Origin: Calothrix brevissima NIES-22 | GTDB taxonomy: Bacteria > Cyanobacteriota > Cyanobacteriia > Cyanobacteriales > Nostocaceae | DNA: 64,000 nucleotides | Assembly (NCBI RefSeq): GCF_002367995.1 | Contig: NZ_AP018208.1 | Coordinates: 93,983-157,982 of the forward strand | Direction: 5' to 3' | Part shown: one piece after another, positions 1 through 8,166 of the stretch | Numbering within the stretch: the first letter of the stretch is position 1 | Layout: each line of letters begins with the position of its first letter | Notes under the pieces: generated by a model | Seen by the model: only the letters and a program-made list of their open reading frames with translations | Database searches by the model: none | Told to the model about the DNA's origin: nothing | Translations under genes and position numbers: made by a program

Positions 1-1049
1 TTATCATCAAACTCTATTTTGATACCAACCTTATCTTTTAAAATTAGTAATGCCTCTTCCAGATTTTCTTTTAGTCTCCAGCCGTAACGATAATCATTAA
101 TTGCTTGTTCAATTTGATAGGATGGCAAAATGTTACTCAATAAGCTATGAACTGTGTAAACACCATTCTTGTGAGCGCGACTATTCTGAATAATATACAA
201 TGCTAGACTTGTAGCTAGTTTTTGTTGATGTGGATCTAGATCAAAAACTTGCTTGGGGATAAATCCATACTGGTACAGAGCGGTTTTTGACTGCTCACCT
301 TGGGAATTGAGGAAATTGTAAGTCCAAAGACCTGGTTGCACGCGGATTATCACTTCGCAAAGATCATCATCTTCCCCGAACAAATTTGGTTGACTATATT
401 CCTGTACGCTCACCATCCAAAGCAGGCAACGCTCTTTGATACAAAGGTTTAACTCCCCTTCATACCAGTGGATAACTGCACCCAAAGTCCCTACTACCAC
501 GGCTAAGTCTGCGATCGCCTTAAGTCTTTGAGATTTTGTCAGTTTTTTACTTTTATATATCTTCAGTGTTTTGATAAGTTCTGAACCTCGCAAAACAAAT
601 GGTTGTTTCCAAGGTTCTGCTTGTCCAGCTGCATATGTGGCGAACACAGCATGGAGCCTTGCTGCCATTACACCATATTGCTCCAGAATTTGATGTTCGG
701 CGCGGTCTAAGATGTATTGCGGTTGATGCTCTTGTTTATGAAGAATGTAAAACTCAATATAACGACCCTTTCCAAATGGTTTTTGGAAGTAAAGGCTGCC
801 ATTACTGTACTCACTCCAGTCTGGGTGCTTAAGGTATGCTTGAGTGGCACTAACAATTGGTGCGCCTGTTGCGGTCATCTCGTAATTTTTGCTTGTAAAC
901 AGCGGTGGTTTTGTAAAAGGAAGGTTTTTTGGTTTTCTAAGACGCTTATTTGTTTTTGCTGTTGGTGGTACTTCTAACCCAGAAATGCTTAGTTGATAGT
1001 TTGATGATTGAGGGTTACCATACTCTATTTTATCCTGTTTGACCGACAT
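1..1049 (-). CDS. Partial unknown protein, possibly plasmid replication-related
   Basis: An uninterrupted reading frame of 349 codons begins at ATG 1047-1049 and runs off the left edge, so the C-terminus is missing. The protein is mostly soluble and helical. Its N-terminus is proline/lysine rich; the middle (around residues 105-170) contains a helical stretch near LRGSELIKTLKIYKSKKLT that could be a winged-helix DNA-binding segment. I do not recognise a named family. The neighbouring ParB-like gene and the repeat-rich control region suggest a replicon-maintenance role, perhaps replication initiation, but this is inference from position. The start codon overlaps the TAA of a short upstream frame (TAATG). 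Confidence 0.6.
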   Translation of the reverse strand, partial: MSVKQDKIEYGNPQSSNYQLSISGLEVPPTAKTNKRLRKPKNLPFTKPPLFTSKNYEMTATGAPIVSATQAYLKHPDWSEYSNGSLYFQKPFGKGRYIEFYILHKQEHQPQYILDRAEHQILEQYGVMAARLHAVFATYAAGQAEPWKQPFVLRGSELIKTLKIYKSKKLTKSQRLKAIADLAVVVGTLGAVIHWYEGELNLCIKERCLLWMVSVQEYSQPNLFGEDDDLCEVIIRVQPGLWTYNFLNSQGEQSKTALYQYGFIPKQVFDLDPHQQKLATSLALYIIQNSRAHKNGVYTVHSLLSNILPSYQIEQAINDYRYGWRLKENLEEALLILKDKVGIKIEFDD

Positions 1050-1276
1050 TAGGGTTGCCCTCCCCAGCCACGCAAGATATGCGATTGAGAATTGGGGATA
1101 AATGTCAGGATAATTCTCAAGCTATTATCTAATGCATTAAGCCATACTGCTCTCAATCCCAACAGTTGTAAATTATTTGAGTTGTATTTAGGAATGCCTG
1201 CTTGTTTGCCCATAAACCAAACCAAAATCATATAATTTGCTAAAGAAAAAGCAAACAGCAAAGTTTGTACTGCCAC
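1049..1276 (-). CDS. Doubtful short frame, possible gene remnant
   Basis: This 75-codon frame starts at GTG and stays open upstream to about position 1350 without an ATG. Its hydrophobic N-terminal part is followed by a polar tail. It ends in a TAATG overlap with the next gene, which would allow translational coupling. No family is recognised. The lack of a good start suggests the 3' remnant of a larger gene rather than an intact one. Confidence 0.22.
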   Translation of the reverse strand: MAVQTLLFAFSLANYMILVWFMGKQAGIPKYNSNNLQLLGLRAVWLNALDNSLRIILTFIPNSQSHILRGWGGQP

Positions 1277-1428
1277 ATGGCAGTAATGACCAAGTTTTGT
1301 AACTATCCTCGCTAGAATCAGTTTTTCAGGCTGAAGAGCGCCCCTTTTGACTGTTTAAGGCTCTAGGGCAACAATTTCTGTTTTGCATTACATCGAACAC
1401 AGACGTGCTTGAGTTCGCCTTGCCTTTT

Positions 1429-2418
1429 TCAAGTAATTTCTGATACCTGAACATCGATAATATTCTGATGAATCTGCGGATTTGGGGATGTCTCTTTTTT
1501 GAGAACCGCTGCTTTCAAAAGCTTTGCAACCCAGTCAACTACAACTAAACCAGATTCTTTGGCAGCATCTTGTATTAATGGCTGCAAGTACGCAGGCAGT
1601 TGTAGAGTTAAGGTAAAGGTTTCTTGTAATGGTGGCCGAGACTTGTTGATTTCATCTGACTCTGCCCATCGATGAGTCCAGAATTCGCATTCAGCTGCCC
1701 GTTGATTACCGTCCTTTTCGATAAAGCTCAATTTCCCCAGTTGATAGCAATAGAAGCTTTGGGGGTCATCAACAAACTCTCGGCTGCAATGAGCACAGTT
1801 CCAGCAGCTGCGCGCAACTGATTTTGTAGAGTTGTTAGTTGATTGTTGTTGGTTAGGAGTTTTCTTTTTCCTAGATTTGGTTACTACACTACCTTGCTGA
1901 TATTCTTTAGCAACTTGCGCAACGTGGACAGATGTAACTTTGCCACTTGGAGCCGTAGAAACTGCTTTATTCCAAGCTTCCCGTTGTTTTTCGGGAGGTA
2001 GTACTGTTAGAGGACGGGCTTGGCGCTCATTGGCGGGAAGAATTTGTGCGCCATGGCGCACATTTTCATAAACTGAGGCAGCCTCAATCAGCTGATAAGC
2101 CGAACGCCGAGACATCTCCCAACGAGTAATGCAATATTCCTCAAAATTTTTGTAGTCTTGCCGATATAAACGTTGATCTTGAATTTGGCGTAAGGCTTGT
2201 CCTATTTCCCAAAATGCTCTTAATCCACGTTCAACTGTAGCTTCTAACCTCCTTAGTTCTTGCGCCTCAGTTTCGCTAATAATTTCCATGTCCGATACAC
2301 TTTGACCATTAGCGTTGTTTTGCTTATGGTCTTGGTTTAACTCCACTGGCTCACAATCATGAGTGGGAGTAAGAAGATTAAGTGTATCCAAATCAACGGT
2401 AGAGTTAGAGGATGACAT
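1429..2418 (-). CDS. ParB-like / plasmid DNA-binding protein with zinc-ribbon-like centre
   Basis: The 329-residue protein has three visible parts. Residues about 55-135 are helical and end in a segment (EEYCITRWEMSRRSAYQLI) typical of the helix-turn-helix in cyanobacterial plasmid proteins related to ParB/KorB. Residues about 205-245 carry paired cysteines (SCWNCAHC, then FYCY and AECEFW) that look like a metal-binding knuckle. The C-terminus has a short strand-helix unit (TFTLTLQLPAYLQPLIQDAA) resembling a ribbon-helix-helix or dimerisation unit. The likely role is DNA binding in partition or copy control. It is transcribed away from the repeat-rich 2.4-3.3 kb region, which probably holds its promoter and operator. 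Confidence 0.75.
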   Translation of the reverse strand: MSSSNSTVDLDTLNLLTPTHDCEPVELNQDHKQNNANGQSVSDMEIISETEAQELRRLEATVERGLRAFWEIGQALRQIQDQRLYRQDYKNFEEYCITRWEMSRRSAYQLIEAASVYENVRHGAQILPANERQARPLTVLPPEKQREAWNKAVSTAPSGKVTSVHVAQVAKEYQQGSVVTKSRKKKTPNQQQSTNNSTKSVARSCWNCAHCSREFVDDPQSFYCYQLGKLSFIEKDGNQRAAECEFWTHRWAESDEINKSRPPLQETFTLTLQLPAYLQPLIQDAAKESGLVVVDWVAKLLKAAVLKKETSPNPQIHQNIIDVQVSEIT

Positions 2419-2523
2419 TGATATGTTTTTTCCTCTGACAAGGTTTAAAGTCTTTGTGTAAACTGAAGGTATACTTAACTACGCTGTTATCAACAGATGT
2501 TTTTGTATACACATTAGTAAGTT

Positions 2524-2624
2524 TGCACGATGCAATAGTAAGCATTGCACAATGCAATAATAATTACATAGGATGCTTTAAATTTCTTAATAAAAATATT
2601 TTGTAGTATAGTATACAAAATATT
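2524..2624. promoter_or_regulatory. Iteron-like direct repeats and large palindrome upstream of the ParB-like gene
   Basis: Two 14-bp copies of TGCAC(G/A)ATGCAATA lie at 2524-2537 and 2546-2559, 22 bp apart, close to two helical turns, so a protein would meet both on one DNA face. The second also contains the inverted repeat TTGCA..TGCAA. Further upstream of the ParB-like gene (start 2418), an 11-bp inverted repeat (AATATTTTGTA / TACAAAATATT) with an 8-bp spacer spans 2595-2624. The arrangement suits an operator, iteron or centromere. Function is inferred from position and symmetry. Confidence 0.5.
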
Positions 2625-2686
2625 AAGACTTATTGTGCATAAACATATATTGTGATGGTCGATATCACCTCTGATTTACCGAAAAG

Positions 2687-2880
2687 GAGGGCTGGGGAAG
2701 CCAGGGAGGCTAGGAGAGAAAGCCCTTCGTAGATGGTCGCAAGCCTCCGAATTTATTCGGAAAAAACAAAAAACACTTGCTTCGAGACGGATAAGCGCGA
2801 GAAGCAATATGTCTGTGACTGTTGCCTAATAGTTTAAGCTCTTGTTCTCTCCTCCAGTTTCCCTTTCTTCCCCGGCTCTC
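2687..2880. ncRNA. Candidate structured non-coding RNA (about 195 nt)
   Basis: A 14-bp closing helix pairs 2687-2700 with 2867-2880 (two G-U type pairs) and is continued inside by a 9-bp perfect helix, 2712-2720 with 2845-2853. Within the enclosed segment are a perfect 6-bp hairpin at 2746-2761 (TCCGAA/TTCGGA, 4-nt loop) and a 7-bp hairpin at 2777-2807 (TTGCTTC/GAAGCAA). No reading frame fits. The long closed rod with internal hairpins looks like a structured RNA (6S-like in size, or a plasmid control RNA), but I cannot assign a family or strand. A DNA-level role such as an origin is the alternative. Confidence 0.45.
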
Positions 2881-2912
2881 TTCCTTAACTTAAGTTCTGC
2901 TATACGTAGTTG

Positions 2913-3086
2913 ATGCGACTATTGGTTGATGAGTTGGAAGTACCAAATTTAACATCAAAGACCATTGAATTATTATGTTACGTGTGTTCTTATTTAGGAA
3001 AGCTGGTCTTTATAGCCCAAAATGCCTGTATTAAAACCAAGGAAGGAAAAAACAAGTATTCTAAAAAATTCCTAAAACTGAGATAA
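2913..3086 (+). CDS. Small ORF, 57 residues, unknown
   Basis: ATG 2913 opens a 57-codon frame with a leucine-rich first half containing three cysteines (LLCYVCSYLG ... AQNAC) and a very basic tail rich in lysine. It lies between the structured-RNA candidate and the XRE gene. No ribosome-binding site is obvious and no family is recognised. It could be a small regulator or chance. The rest of 3087-3348 is AT-rich and shows no gene. Confidence 0.25.
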   Translation: MRLLVDELEVPNLTSKTIELLCYVCSYLGKLVFIAQNACIKTKEGKNKYSKKFLKLR

Positions 3087-3348
3087 ATTAATCACCGTGC
3101 TAATGAAGTCGAGACTTGATGGTGTTCGAGTGAAAGCATCCCTTATGAATATGAAGAGTCGGGACATAAATTTTTGGTTGGTTTATTTATTTACAATTGC
3201 TTGGGGTAGCTGAAACCCTTGTAAATATTAGAATTTTAGTCTTAAATTAGTTATATTTAGATTAATAATCTAACTCCACAACGGCTGCCCTAGTATCCTT
3301 TAGTGGTTAGTATCCAGTGGTATAAATACTAAATTAAATTACGTAAGC

Positions 3349-3801
3349 ATGAAGCCTTCAGTATCATTTGCCACTTTTAATTCCGGGTCTTCTACAATGC
3401 AGGAACGCCAGAAACGATTAGCTCAGTTGATTGAGCATCTATTACAAGATGGCTGGACTCAAACGACTTTATCTGAAGCGCTCGGTGTAGATTTCACAAC
3501 TGTTTATCGGTGGTTGAAGGGTAAAACTATTCCGGAAGCTGATTCTAGGAACTTTCAGCGGTTAGCTAAGGTAACTGGTGGCGACAGTGCATCATTACAA
3601 CTTTACTTAGATGGTGAAATTTCGCTATCGACATACTGCCAAGGTTTGGAAAAAGAACAAGTGGAGGGTATAAAACAACATAAAATCCTGACTTCTGAAC
3701 AGATTAAAAAAGAAGTTTTAGCACAAATTTATTTACTTGATCCAGCAGATATTGCAGAAGTAATTTCTACAACTGTAGCATTTTTAATTAAGCGAGCTTG
3801 A
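3349..3801 (+). CDS. XRE-family helix-turn-helix regulator
   Basis: The 150-residue protein has a classic Cro/CI-type helix-turn-helix at about residues 37-60 (WTQTTLSEALGVDFTTVYRWLKG), followed by a helical C-terminal half that may mediate dimerisation or ligand sensing. It probably binds DNA as a transcriptional regulator. A second in-frame Met at residue 17 is an alternative start. It stands alone, divergent from the neighbouring helicase gene; the control region upstream at 2.4-3.3 kb is a plausible target. Confidence 0.8.
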   Translation: MKPSVSFATFNSGSSTMQERQKRLAQLIEHLLQDGWTQTTLSEALGVDFTTVYRWLKGKTIPEADSRNFQRLAKVTGGDSASLQLYLDGEISLSTYCQGLEKEQVEGIKQHKILTSEQIKKEVLAQIYLLDPADIAEVISTTVAFLIKRA

Positions 3802-3839
3802 ATGAATTATCAGTAAACCAAAGAGTTTTTCAGAGAAGA

Positions 3840-3868
3840 GCGATGGCTACGCCCGCCACAGGCATCGC
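3840..3868. repeat. Dispersed cyanobacterial palindromic repeat
   Basis: An imperfect palindrome begins GCGATGGC and ends in GCATCGC around a core CTACGCCCGCCACAG. A related copy in the other orientation is at 63345-63376. This GC-rich dispersed repeat type is common between genes in Nostoc-like genomes. No function is evident, though a transcript of it would form a stable hairpin. Confidence 0.65.
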
Positions 3869-3948
3869 TAAATACTTTGTAGCTTACGATACTTTTTAGC
3901 ACTCGCTCCTTTAACCAGCAGATAATGGATAATGATTATGTTTGATGG

Positions 3949-5511
3949 TCAAATTTTAACTACTTGCAACAATTGTTCAAACAAGGGTTCACCAAAATTC
4001 ATTAATCGTAGAGAAGGCATTTCATCAAAAACTTTAGGGTAAAAAGTAACCGTGTAATTCTGCCCTTTATAAGTCAGTTGCCAAATACTCTCAGCCCTTC
4101 TCTCAAACTGCACACCATTAGCTTTTAAAATTGCTGAGGATGTGAATAATTGCTCAATCGTTTCTGGCGTAAAGGGAGCAGAAGTAATTGGTTTTTGAAT
4201 TTCCGCTAGGTCAGCGTCTAAATCCATTGCTATCATTTCCTCAATTGCTAGACGAGGCGGTGGGCTGTCTAACACAGAATCGAATTCAGACATTAAAACA
4301 TCTTCTTCCTCTGGATCTGCGCTCATAGCCGCTTGTTCAATAAACGTAGGCACTTGCGCTAGAATTGGCTGGAGATTGCCAACAACAGTGGCAAAAGCAT
4401 TAATGCGATCGCGTAATTTTTTATAAACCTTCGCTTCTACCGTGCCATCATAGTAAAAATTGTGGATTCGCACAGTAGAATACCTTTGTCCAATGCGGTC
4501 AATTCTGCCAATGCGCTGTTCTACCCGCATGGGATTCCAAGGCATATCATAATTAATCAACACACCGCAATTTTGTAAGTTTAAACCCTCGGAAGCAGAT
4601 TCAGTACACAGGAGAATTTTGATTTCATCTTGACGGAATCGGCGTTTAATTTCTTCCTTGGGAACTAGACACCACTCCCCATTTTGGTACAGTTCACCAC
4701 CGCGACCAGAGTAGCAAGCCACTTGGCTACCGTACAACTCCTGCAAAGTATCCCGCAGATAGTCCATTGTATCGGTGTATTGGGTGAAAACGATCGCACT
4801 TTCCCGTTCAGTTAATTCTTGGCGTAAAATCTGAATAAAGCGGGAAAGCTTGGTATCTTCTCCTGTATTTTCAAACTGGCGTAATAGTTCTTCTAAATAT
4901 TGAATTTCCTGGGGGTCTACTGGTTCAAAGAAAGATTCCAACCCAGCGATTACTGTATCTTCTGCATCGTCTATATCTGCTAAATCATCGTCACTTAAAA
5001 CGCTTCCTTGTTGGGTTAACAGGTAGTCCAAACGGCGTTGTAGAGATGATTTAATTGCATAAAATGAACTGGTCAACCGTTTGCGGTAAAGCGTCATTAA
5101 AAAACCCAAACAGGAACGCTTATCTTTTTGAGCTAGTCGATAAAAATGACGTACATAGTCACTGACAGCTACATAAAGCGGTACTTCCCGTTGTGGTTCC
5201 AAAGTAATGGCGTTGTCCTGTACAACTCTGGTGGGAATATCTCGTTCTAGCAGTCCCCGGCGGTAGTATTGTCGTAAAGTGTCGCGGGTGTGGCGAAACA
5301 TCAAGTCTTTTAAAGGAGTGTTCACTGTCAAGTATTGGCGCGAAGTGGTCATAAATTCTTCATCTGCCAATAGTTGTTTATGATTAGAAATTTTCTTACC
5401 CCGTTGCCAAGTATCCTGCATTTTGTAAGCCAAAATGCGATCGCTCTTGCTCAAAAACTGCTCTAATCTAGAGCAAGGTTGTCCGCCCTTTTGAAAATAA
5501 TCACTGGACAT
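3949..5511 (-). CDS. SNF2-type helicase, C-terminal half (separated by an in-frame TAG)
   Basis: This 520-residue segment carries the second RecA-like lobe of a Swi2/Snf2 ATPase: ESAIVFTQYTDTMDYL (motif IV region), SEGLNLQNCG (motif V) and EQRIGRIDRIGQ (motif VI, arginine finger). A helical and beta C-terminal tail follows. It is in exactly the same frame as the upstream segment (5518-7200); the two are separated by one TAG (5518-5520) and two sense codons. If translated alone, ATG 5511 lies 7 nt past the stop. The Walker A and DEAH motifs are in the upstream half, so this piece should be inactive by itself. Confidence 0.85.
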   Translation of the reverse strand: MSSDYFQKGGQPCSRLEQFLSKSDRILAYKMQDTWQRGKKISNHKQLLADEEFMTTSRQYLTVNTPLKDLMFRHTRDTLRQYYRRGLLERDIPTRVVQDNAITLEPQREVPLYVAVSDYVRHFYRLAQKDKRSCLGFLMTLYRKRLTSSFYAIKSSLQRRLDYLLTQQGSVLSDDDLADIDDAEDTVIAGLESFFEPVDPQEIQYLEELLRQFENTGEDTKLSRFIQILRQELTERESAIVFTQYTDTMDYLRDTLQELYGSQVACYSGRGGELYQNGEWCLVPKEEIKRRFRQDEIKILLCTESASEGLNLQNCGVLINYDMPWNPMRVEQRIGRIDRIGQRYSTVRIHNFYYDGTVEAKVYKKLRDRINAFATVVGNLQPILAQVPTFIEQAAMSADPEEEDVLMSEFDSVLDSPPPRLAIEEMIAMDLDADLAEIQKPITSAPFTPETIEQLFTSSAILKANGVQFERRAESIWQLTYKGQNYTVTFYPKVFDEMPSLRLMNFGEPLFEQLLQVVKI

Positions 5512-5517
5512 GACTTG

Positions 5518-7200
5518 CTAAAAATTCATTACTTCCTGCTTGACAGCACCTTGTAGGGAGGCGAAATAGTAGCAGAAGTTATCGCCATAACTCCAATGTC
5601 CCTGCAATCCCAGCAGGTTTAACAAATCAAAAACTTCTATGGCATCAATTTGCATAGGAGTTGCTGAGAGGAGAACCAGAGATTTAGTTTTCTCCTTCAG
5701 CTGTGCCATTAACTCTAACAGGCGATTGGGCGTTTCTTTACGGTCTTGAGGACTTTTACGCCTTGCATGGTGTGCTTCGTCCAATACCACTAAATCCCAA
5801 GATTCTGCTGATAGTAGCTGGCGCATTCTCTCAGTTCGGCGTACCAAATGAGAAGAAGCAAGAATTAAGTTTTGGGTATTCCAGGGATTAGCTGCTGCTG
5901 GGATAGTGCGTTTGTAAGGATCTTTAAATTCTGTGGATGTGTAACTCCAAAAATGCAGATTGAATTTTTCTCGCAGTTCTTCTTGCCATTGGGGTTGAAC
6001 GCTAGCAGGTGCTAATACCAATACCCGCTTCACTTTTTTGGATACCAGCAGATAGCGTAGAATTAAACCAGTTTCAATTGTTTTACCTAAACCAACTTCA
6101 TCAGCGATGAGAAAACTTTGGGGAAAATTTTGAGCAACGCGACGCAGTATTTTAATTTGGTGTGGCCAAGGTTGAATAGGAATTGATTTTAAACAAAAAT
6201 CTAAGCAGCCGAGATGTTCATGAATATTAGCAAGTTGAGTAAATGCCAACCGTTCTTGTTCGCTGTTGACGGTTGACGGTTGACGGTTGACTGATGACTG
6301 TTCACTGTTTATTTCAGTTTTCGTAGTGGGAGCATCTTGCTCCCTACTGTTATCGCCACTGGTATCGCCACTGGTAGTAGCGGGCAAGATGCCCGCACTA
6401 CTCCAGGTTTCAAAACGGACAAGGTTTAATTCTGTTTTGGTCAAAGGTCTAGAGTCAAATTCTGCCTGGGCATTCCAGTTAGGCTTCGTAGCAGGGGCAT
6501 AACGCAATAGCTTTTTTTGTACCGCCTCTGGAACATCAAATACTCGCACGTTAGGCGATACGTCATACCAAAGTTGCTCAAATCTAGCTACTTCTTCTTC
6601 AACTCTATCTAGTTCCCTTCCTCCTTCCCAAGAACAATAAACGTGAAATGATTCTACATTTCTCTCCCAGCCACCAATAGATTCGTTGTTGGAACCGTTA
6701 AATGCTAATTTATCGCCTTTACTATCAGTAAAAATGCCAACTTTTTCGTGAAATATATGTTGTGGATCTAGTTGCTGTGTACTGTCTTCTGGTAGTCCAT
6801 TTTCTTTTAGAGGAATAGCAATTTTAATATCGAGATATTGATTTTGAATTAACCAGCTAAGAATTTCAAAATGTTTAAGTTGGGCAAAGTTTTCTGGGGG
6901 TTTTAAATCTGCGTCTAGCCGAGATAGCAATGCGTCTCTAAGTTCGTATCCCTGTTGAATTGCTTGTAAATCCTGTGGGCTAAACTGACAGCCCATAATT
7001 AACCGCATTCGCCCTTCGTTGTGCAACATTGCACCCAAACCACGAGCAACTTTACTCAAGATAGCACTGCTAAAAAAACCTGCTTTGCGGTCATACTGGA
7101 TAGCACACTCTAAAGCAGGAATGTAGAAATCAGCAATGGTGTTGTGGGTATTGCTGGAGTAACTAATTTTCCAAGGATAATCACGTAAAATTTTCGGCAT
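5518..7200 (-). CDS. PLD-like nuclease fused to SNF2 helicase N-terminal lobe (ends at premature TAG)
   Basis: Residues about 1-230 form a phospholipase-D-like domain with FHEKVGIFTD and LAFNGSNNESIGGW, close to the HxK and GSxN signatures, suggesting a nuclease. Residues about 335-560 hold the first Snf2 lobe with DEVGLGKT (Walker A), LDEAHHA (Walker B) and LLSATPM. Between them is a low-complexity linker encoded by dispersed repeats. With the downstream half the intact protein would be about 1083 residues, a PLD-SNF2 architecture seen in restriction and defence settings. The stop TAG at 5518-5520 follows EVMNF, and the frame continues directly into the second half. The pair is either a recent nonsense pseudogene or a split, reinitiated or read-through protein. 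Confidence 0.85.
   Translation of the reverse strand: MPKILRDYPWKISYSSNTHNTIADFYIPALECAIQYDRKAGFFSSAILSKVARGLGAMLHNEGRMRLIMGCQFSPQDLQAIQQGYELRDALLSRLDADLKPPENFAQLKHFEILSWLIQNQYLDIKIAIPLKENGLPEDSTQQLDPQHIFHEKVGIFTDSKGDKLAFNGSNNESIGGWERNVESFHVYCSWEGGRELDRVEEEVARFEQLWYDVSPNVRVFDVPEAVQKKLLRYAPATKPNWNAQAEFDSRPLTKTELNLVRFETWSSAGILPATTSGDTSGDNSREQDAPTTKTEINSEQSSVNRQPSTVNSEQERLAFTQLANIHEHLGCLDFCLKSIPIQPWPHQIKILRRVAQNFPQSFLIADEVGLGKTIETGLILRYLLVSKKVKRVLVLAPASVQPQWQEELREKFNLHFWSYTSTEFKDPYKRTIPAAANPWNTQNLILASSHLVRRTERMRQLLSAESWDLVVLDEAHHARRKSPQDRKETPNRLLELMAQLKEKTKSLVLLSATPMQIDAIEVFDLLNLLGLQGHWSYGDNFCYYFASLQGAVKQEVMNF
6265..6405. repeat. Heptamer tandem repeat and GC-rich palindromes inside the PLD-SNF2 gene
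   Basis: Positions 6265-6291 contain tandem GGTTGAC heptamers, followed by degenerate copies to about 6309. Positions 6322-6405 contain two palindromic units of the AGCATCTTGCTCCC / GGGCAAGATGCCCGC type and a duplicated TATCGCCACTGG. All lie within the open frame and encode the linker between the PLD and helicase domains. Sister copies are intergenic at 7903-7990. Confidence 0.75.
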
Positions 7201-7235
7201 ATTATGCGGTTGTTTATATCCTTTGAAAATTAATA

Positions 7236-7526
7236 CTAACGAGGTCGATTTTCTCGCCCGTGATAGACACGTAAAATAACAACATCATCCTCAAGAATAA
7301 CGTAGTGAATTATAAAACCGTATTTACCAAAAGAAACTAAAAGTTTTCGTAGTCCTGCTATTTCATCTACAATTGCGCCTCGACGGGGATTCTGCTGTAA
7401 ACTTTCACCTGAAGAGACAATTGCTTGTACTGCGCGGGAAGCTGCATCAGGATTATTAAGTTTGATAAAATCATAATGACGATTTAAGTCATCAACTGCG
7501 CTTAGAGTCCAAACTATCTCGGACAT
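7236..7526 (-). CDS. ParE/RelE-family toxin of a type II toxin-antitoxin pair
   Basis: At 96 residues the length and pattern match ParE/RelE: IVWTLSAVDDLNRHYDFI at the N-terminus, a central NPRRGAIVDEIAGLRKLLV, and the C-terminal strand VVILRVYHGRE. Family members act as ribosome-dependent mRNA interferases or gyrase poisons; the sequence resembles the ParE/RelE-fold superfamily in general, so the target is not assigned. The gene follows its presumed antitoxin with a 5-nt gap. The pair lies directly upstream of the helicase locus and could stabilise the replicon or island. Confidence 0.85.
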   Translation of the reverse strand: MSEIVWTLSAVDDLNRHYDFIKLNNPDAASRAVQAIVSSGESLQQNPRRGAIVDEIAGLRKLLVSFGKYGFIIHYVILEDDVVILRVYHGRENRPR

Positions 7527-7531
7527 TGGCG

Positions 7532-7861
7532 TTATTCCTCAGTTCCCAAACTGTCAGCCCATTCGCGTACACGGCTATGCGTCACTCCTGAACCTGTGCG
7601 ACGGTAAGCTTCGAGAGCAGATAAACTCTGCTGAACCATTTGGGCTTCAGTAAGAGGTTGAAAATTTAATGCTGTGTCTATCTCACCAACCTCAAATGAT
7701 TCTTCTGTCGTTTGAGTAGCTTGATTTATAAGTAACTGCTCAAAATCTTCTAAATCTCCAGATGAAGTAGTCAGCCATGTTAACAAGAGAGTTTTTACCT
7801 GTTCTCCTGGTAATGTTTCAAGATGTTCTAAAATTTGCTGTCTAAGATTGCTTGCTGTCAT
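7532..7861 (-). CDS. Antitoxin partner of the ParE/RelE toxin
   Basis: This 109-residue acidic protein starts 5' of the toxin gene in the same operon. It has an N-terminal helical region (LRQQILEHLETLPGEQVKTLLLTWL) and a C-terminal segment (TGSGVTHSRVREWADSLGTE) that resembles the toxin-binding tail of cyanobacterial antitoxins in which VREWADSLG-like ends are common. It should bind and neutralise the downstream toxin and repress the operon. The assignment rests on operon position and the tail pattern. Confidence 0.75.
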   Translation of the reverse strand: MTASNLRQQILEHLETLPGEQVKTLLLTWLTTSSGDLEDFEQLLINQATQTTEESFEVGEIDTALNFQPLTEAQMVQQSLSALEAYRRTGSGVTHSRVREWADSLGTEE

Positions 7862-7902
7862 AAAGTTTTAATTTTTGTAGTAAACTTCGTCCATTTTTAA
7901 AC

Positions 7903-7990
7903 CTAGAGTAGTGCGGGCATCTTGCCCGCTAATACTACCAGTGAGCATCTTGCCCGCTACTACCATCAGGTAGCAAGATGCTCCCACTAC
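7903..7990. repeat. Array of GC-rich palindromes
   Basis: Three consecutive palindromic units of the GCGGGC-ATCTTGCCCGC and GCAAGATGCTCCCAC type fill the space upstream of the antitoxin gene. They are the same family as those embedded in the PLD-SNF2 gene at 6322-6405. A 62-codon frame through this array is a repeat artefact. Such units spread between genes in Nostocales. Confidence 0.75.
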
Positions 7991-8166
7991 CCATGAAAAA
8001 CTATGGTTCTCAAAATAGATGTGGTTTAGTTCTGCTATGAGTACAACGTTTTTCACTTAATTCTTATCTAACCTGAGCTAAAACACTGTAATTTACTAAA
8101 TGTAGCATATCTTGACTTTTGACGATTCATTGTAATTTTTAATAATCAATAATTATATTCTTCTAT

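Noticed and set aside
599..977. Plus-strand frames at the left end
   Set aside because: They are antisense to the 349-codon minus-strand frame, which is open across the whole region and reads as a normal soluble protein.
6265..6405. Regular short repeats as a CRISPR array
   Set aside because: The units are 7-bp tandem repeats and palindromes with no spacers of constant length, and they lie inside a coding frame. No cas gene is in the window.
7868..8056. A 62-codon minus-strand gene
   Set aside because: The frame runs through the intergenic palindrome array; its translation (VAGKMLTGSISGQDA) is typical of repeat-derived sequence.
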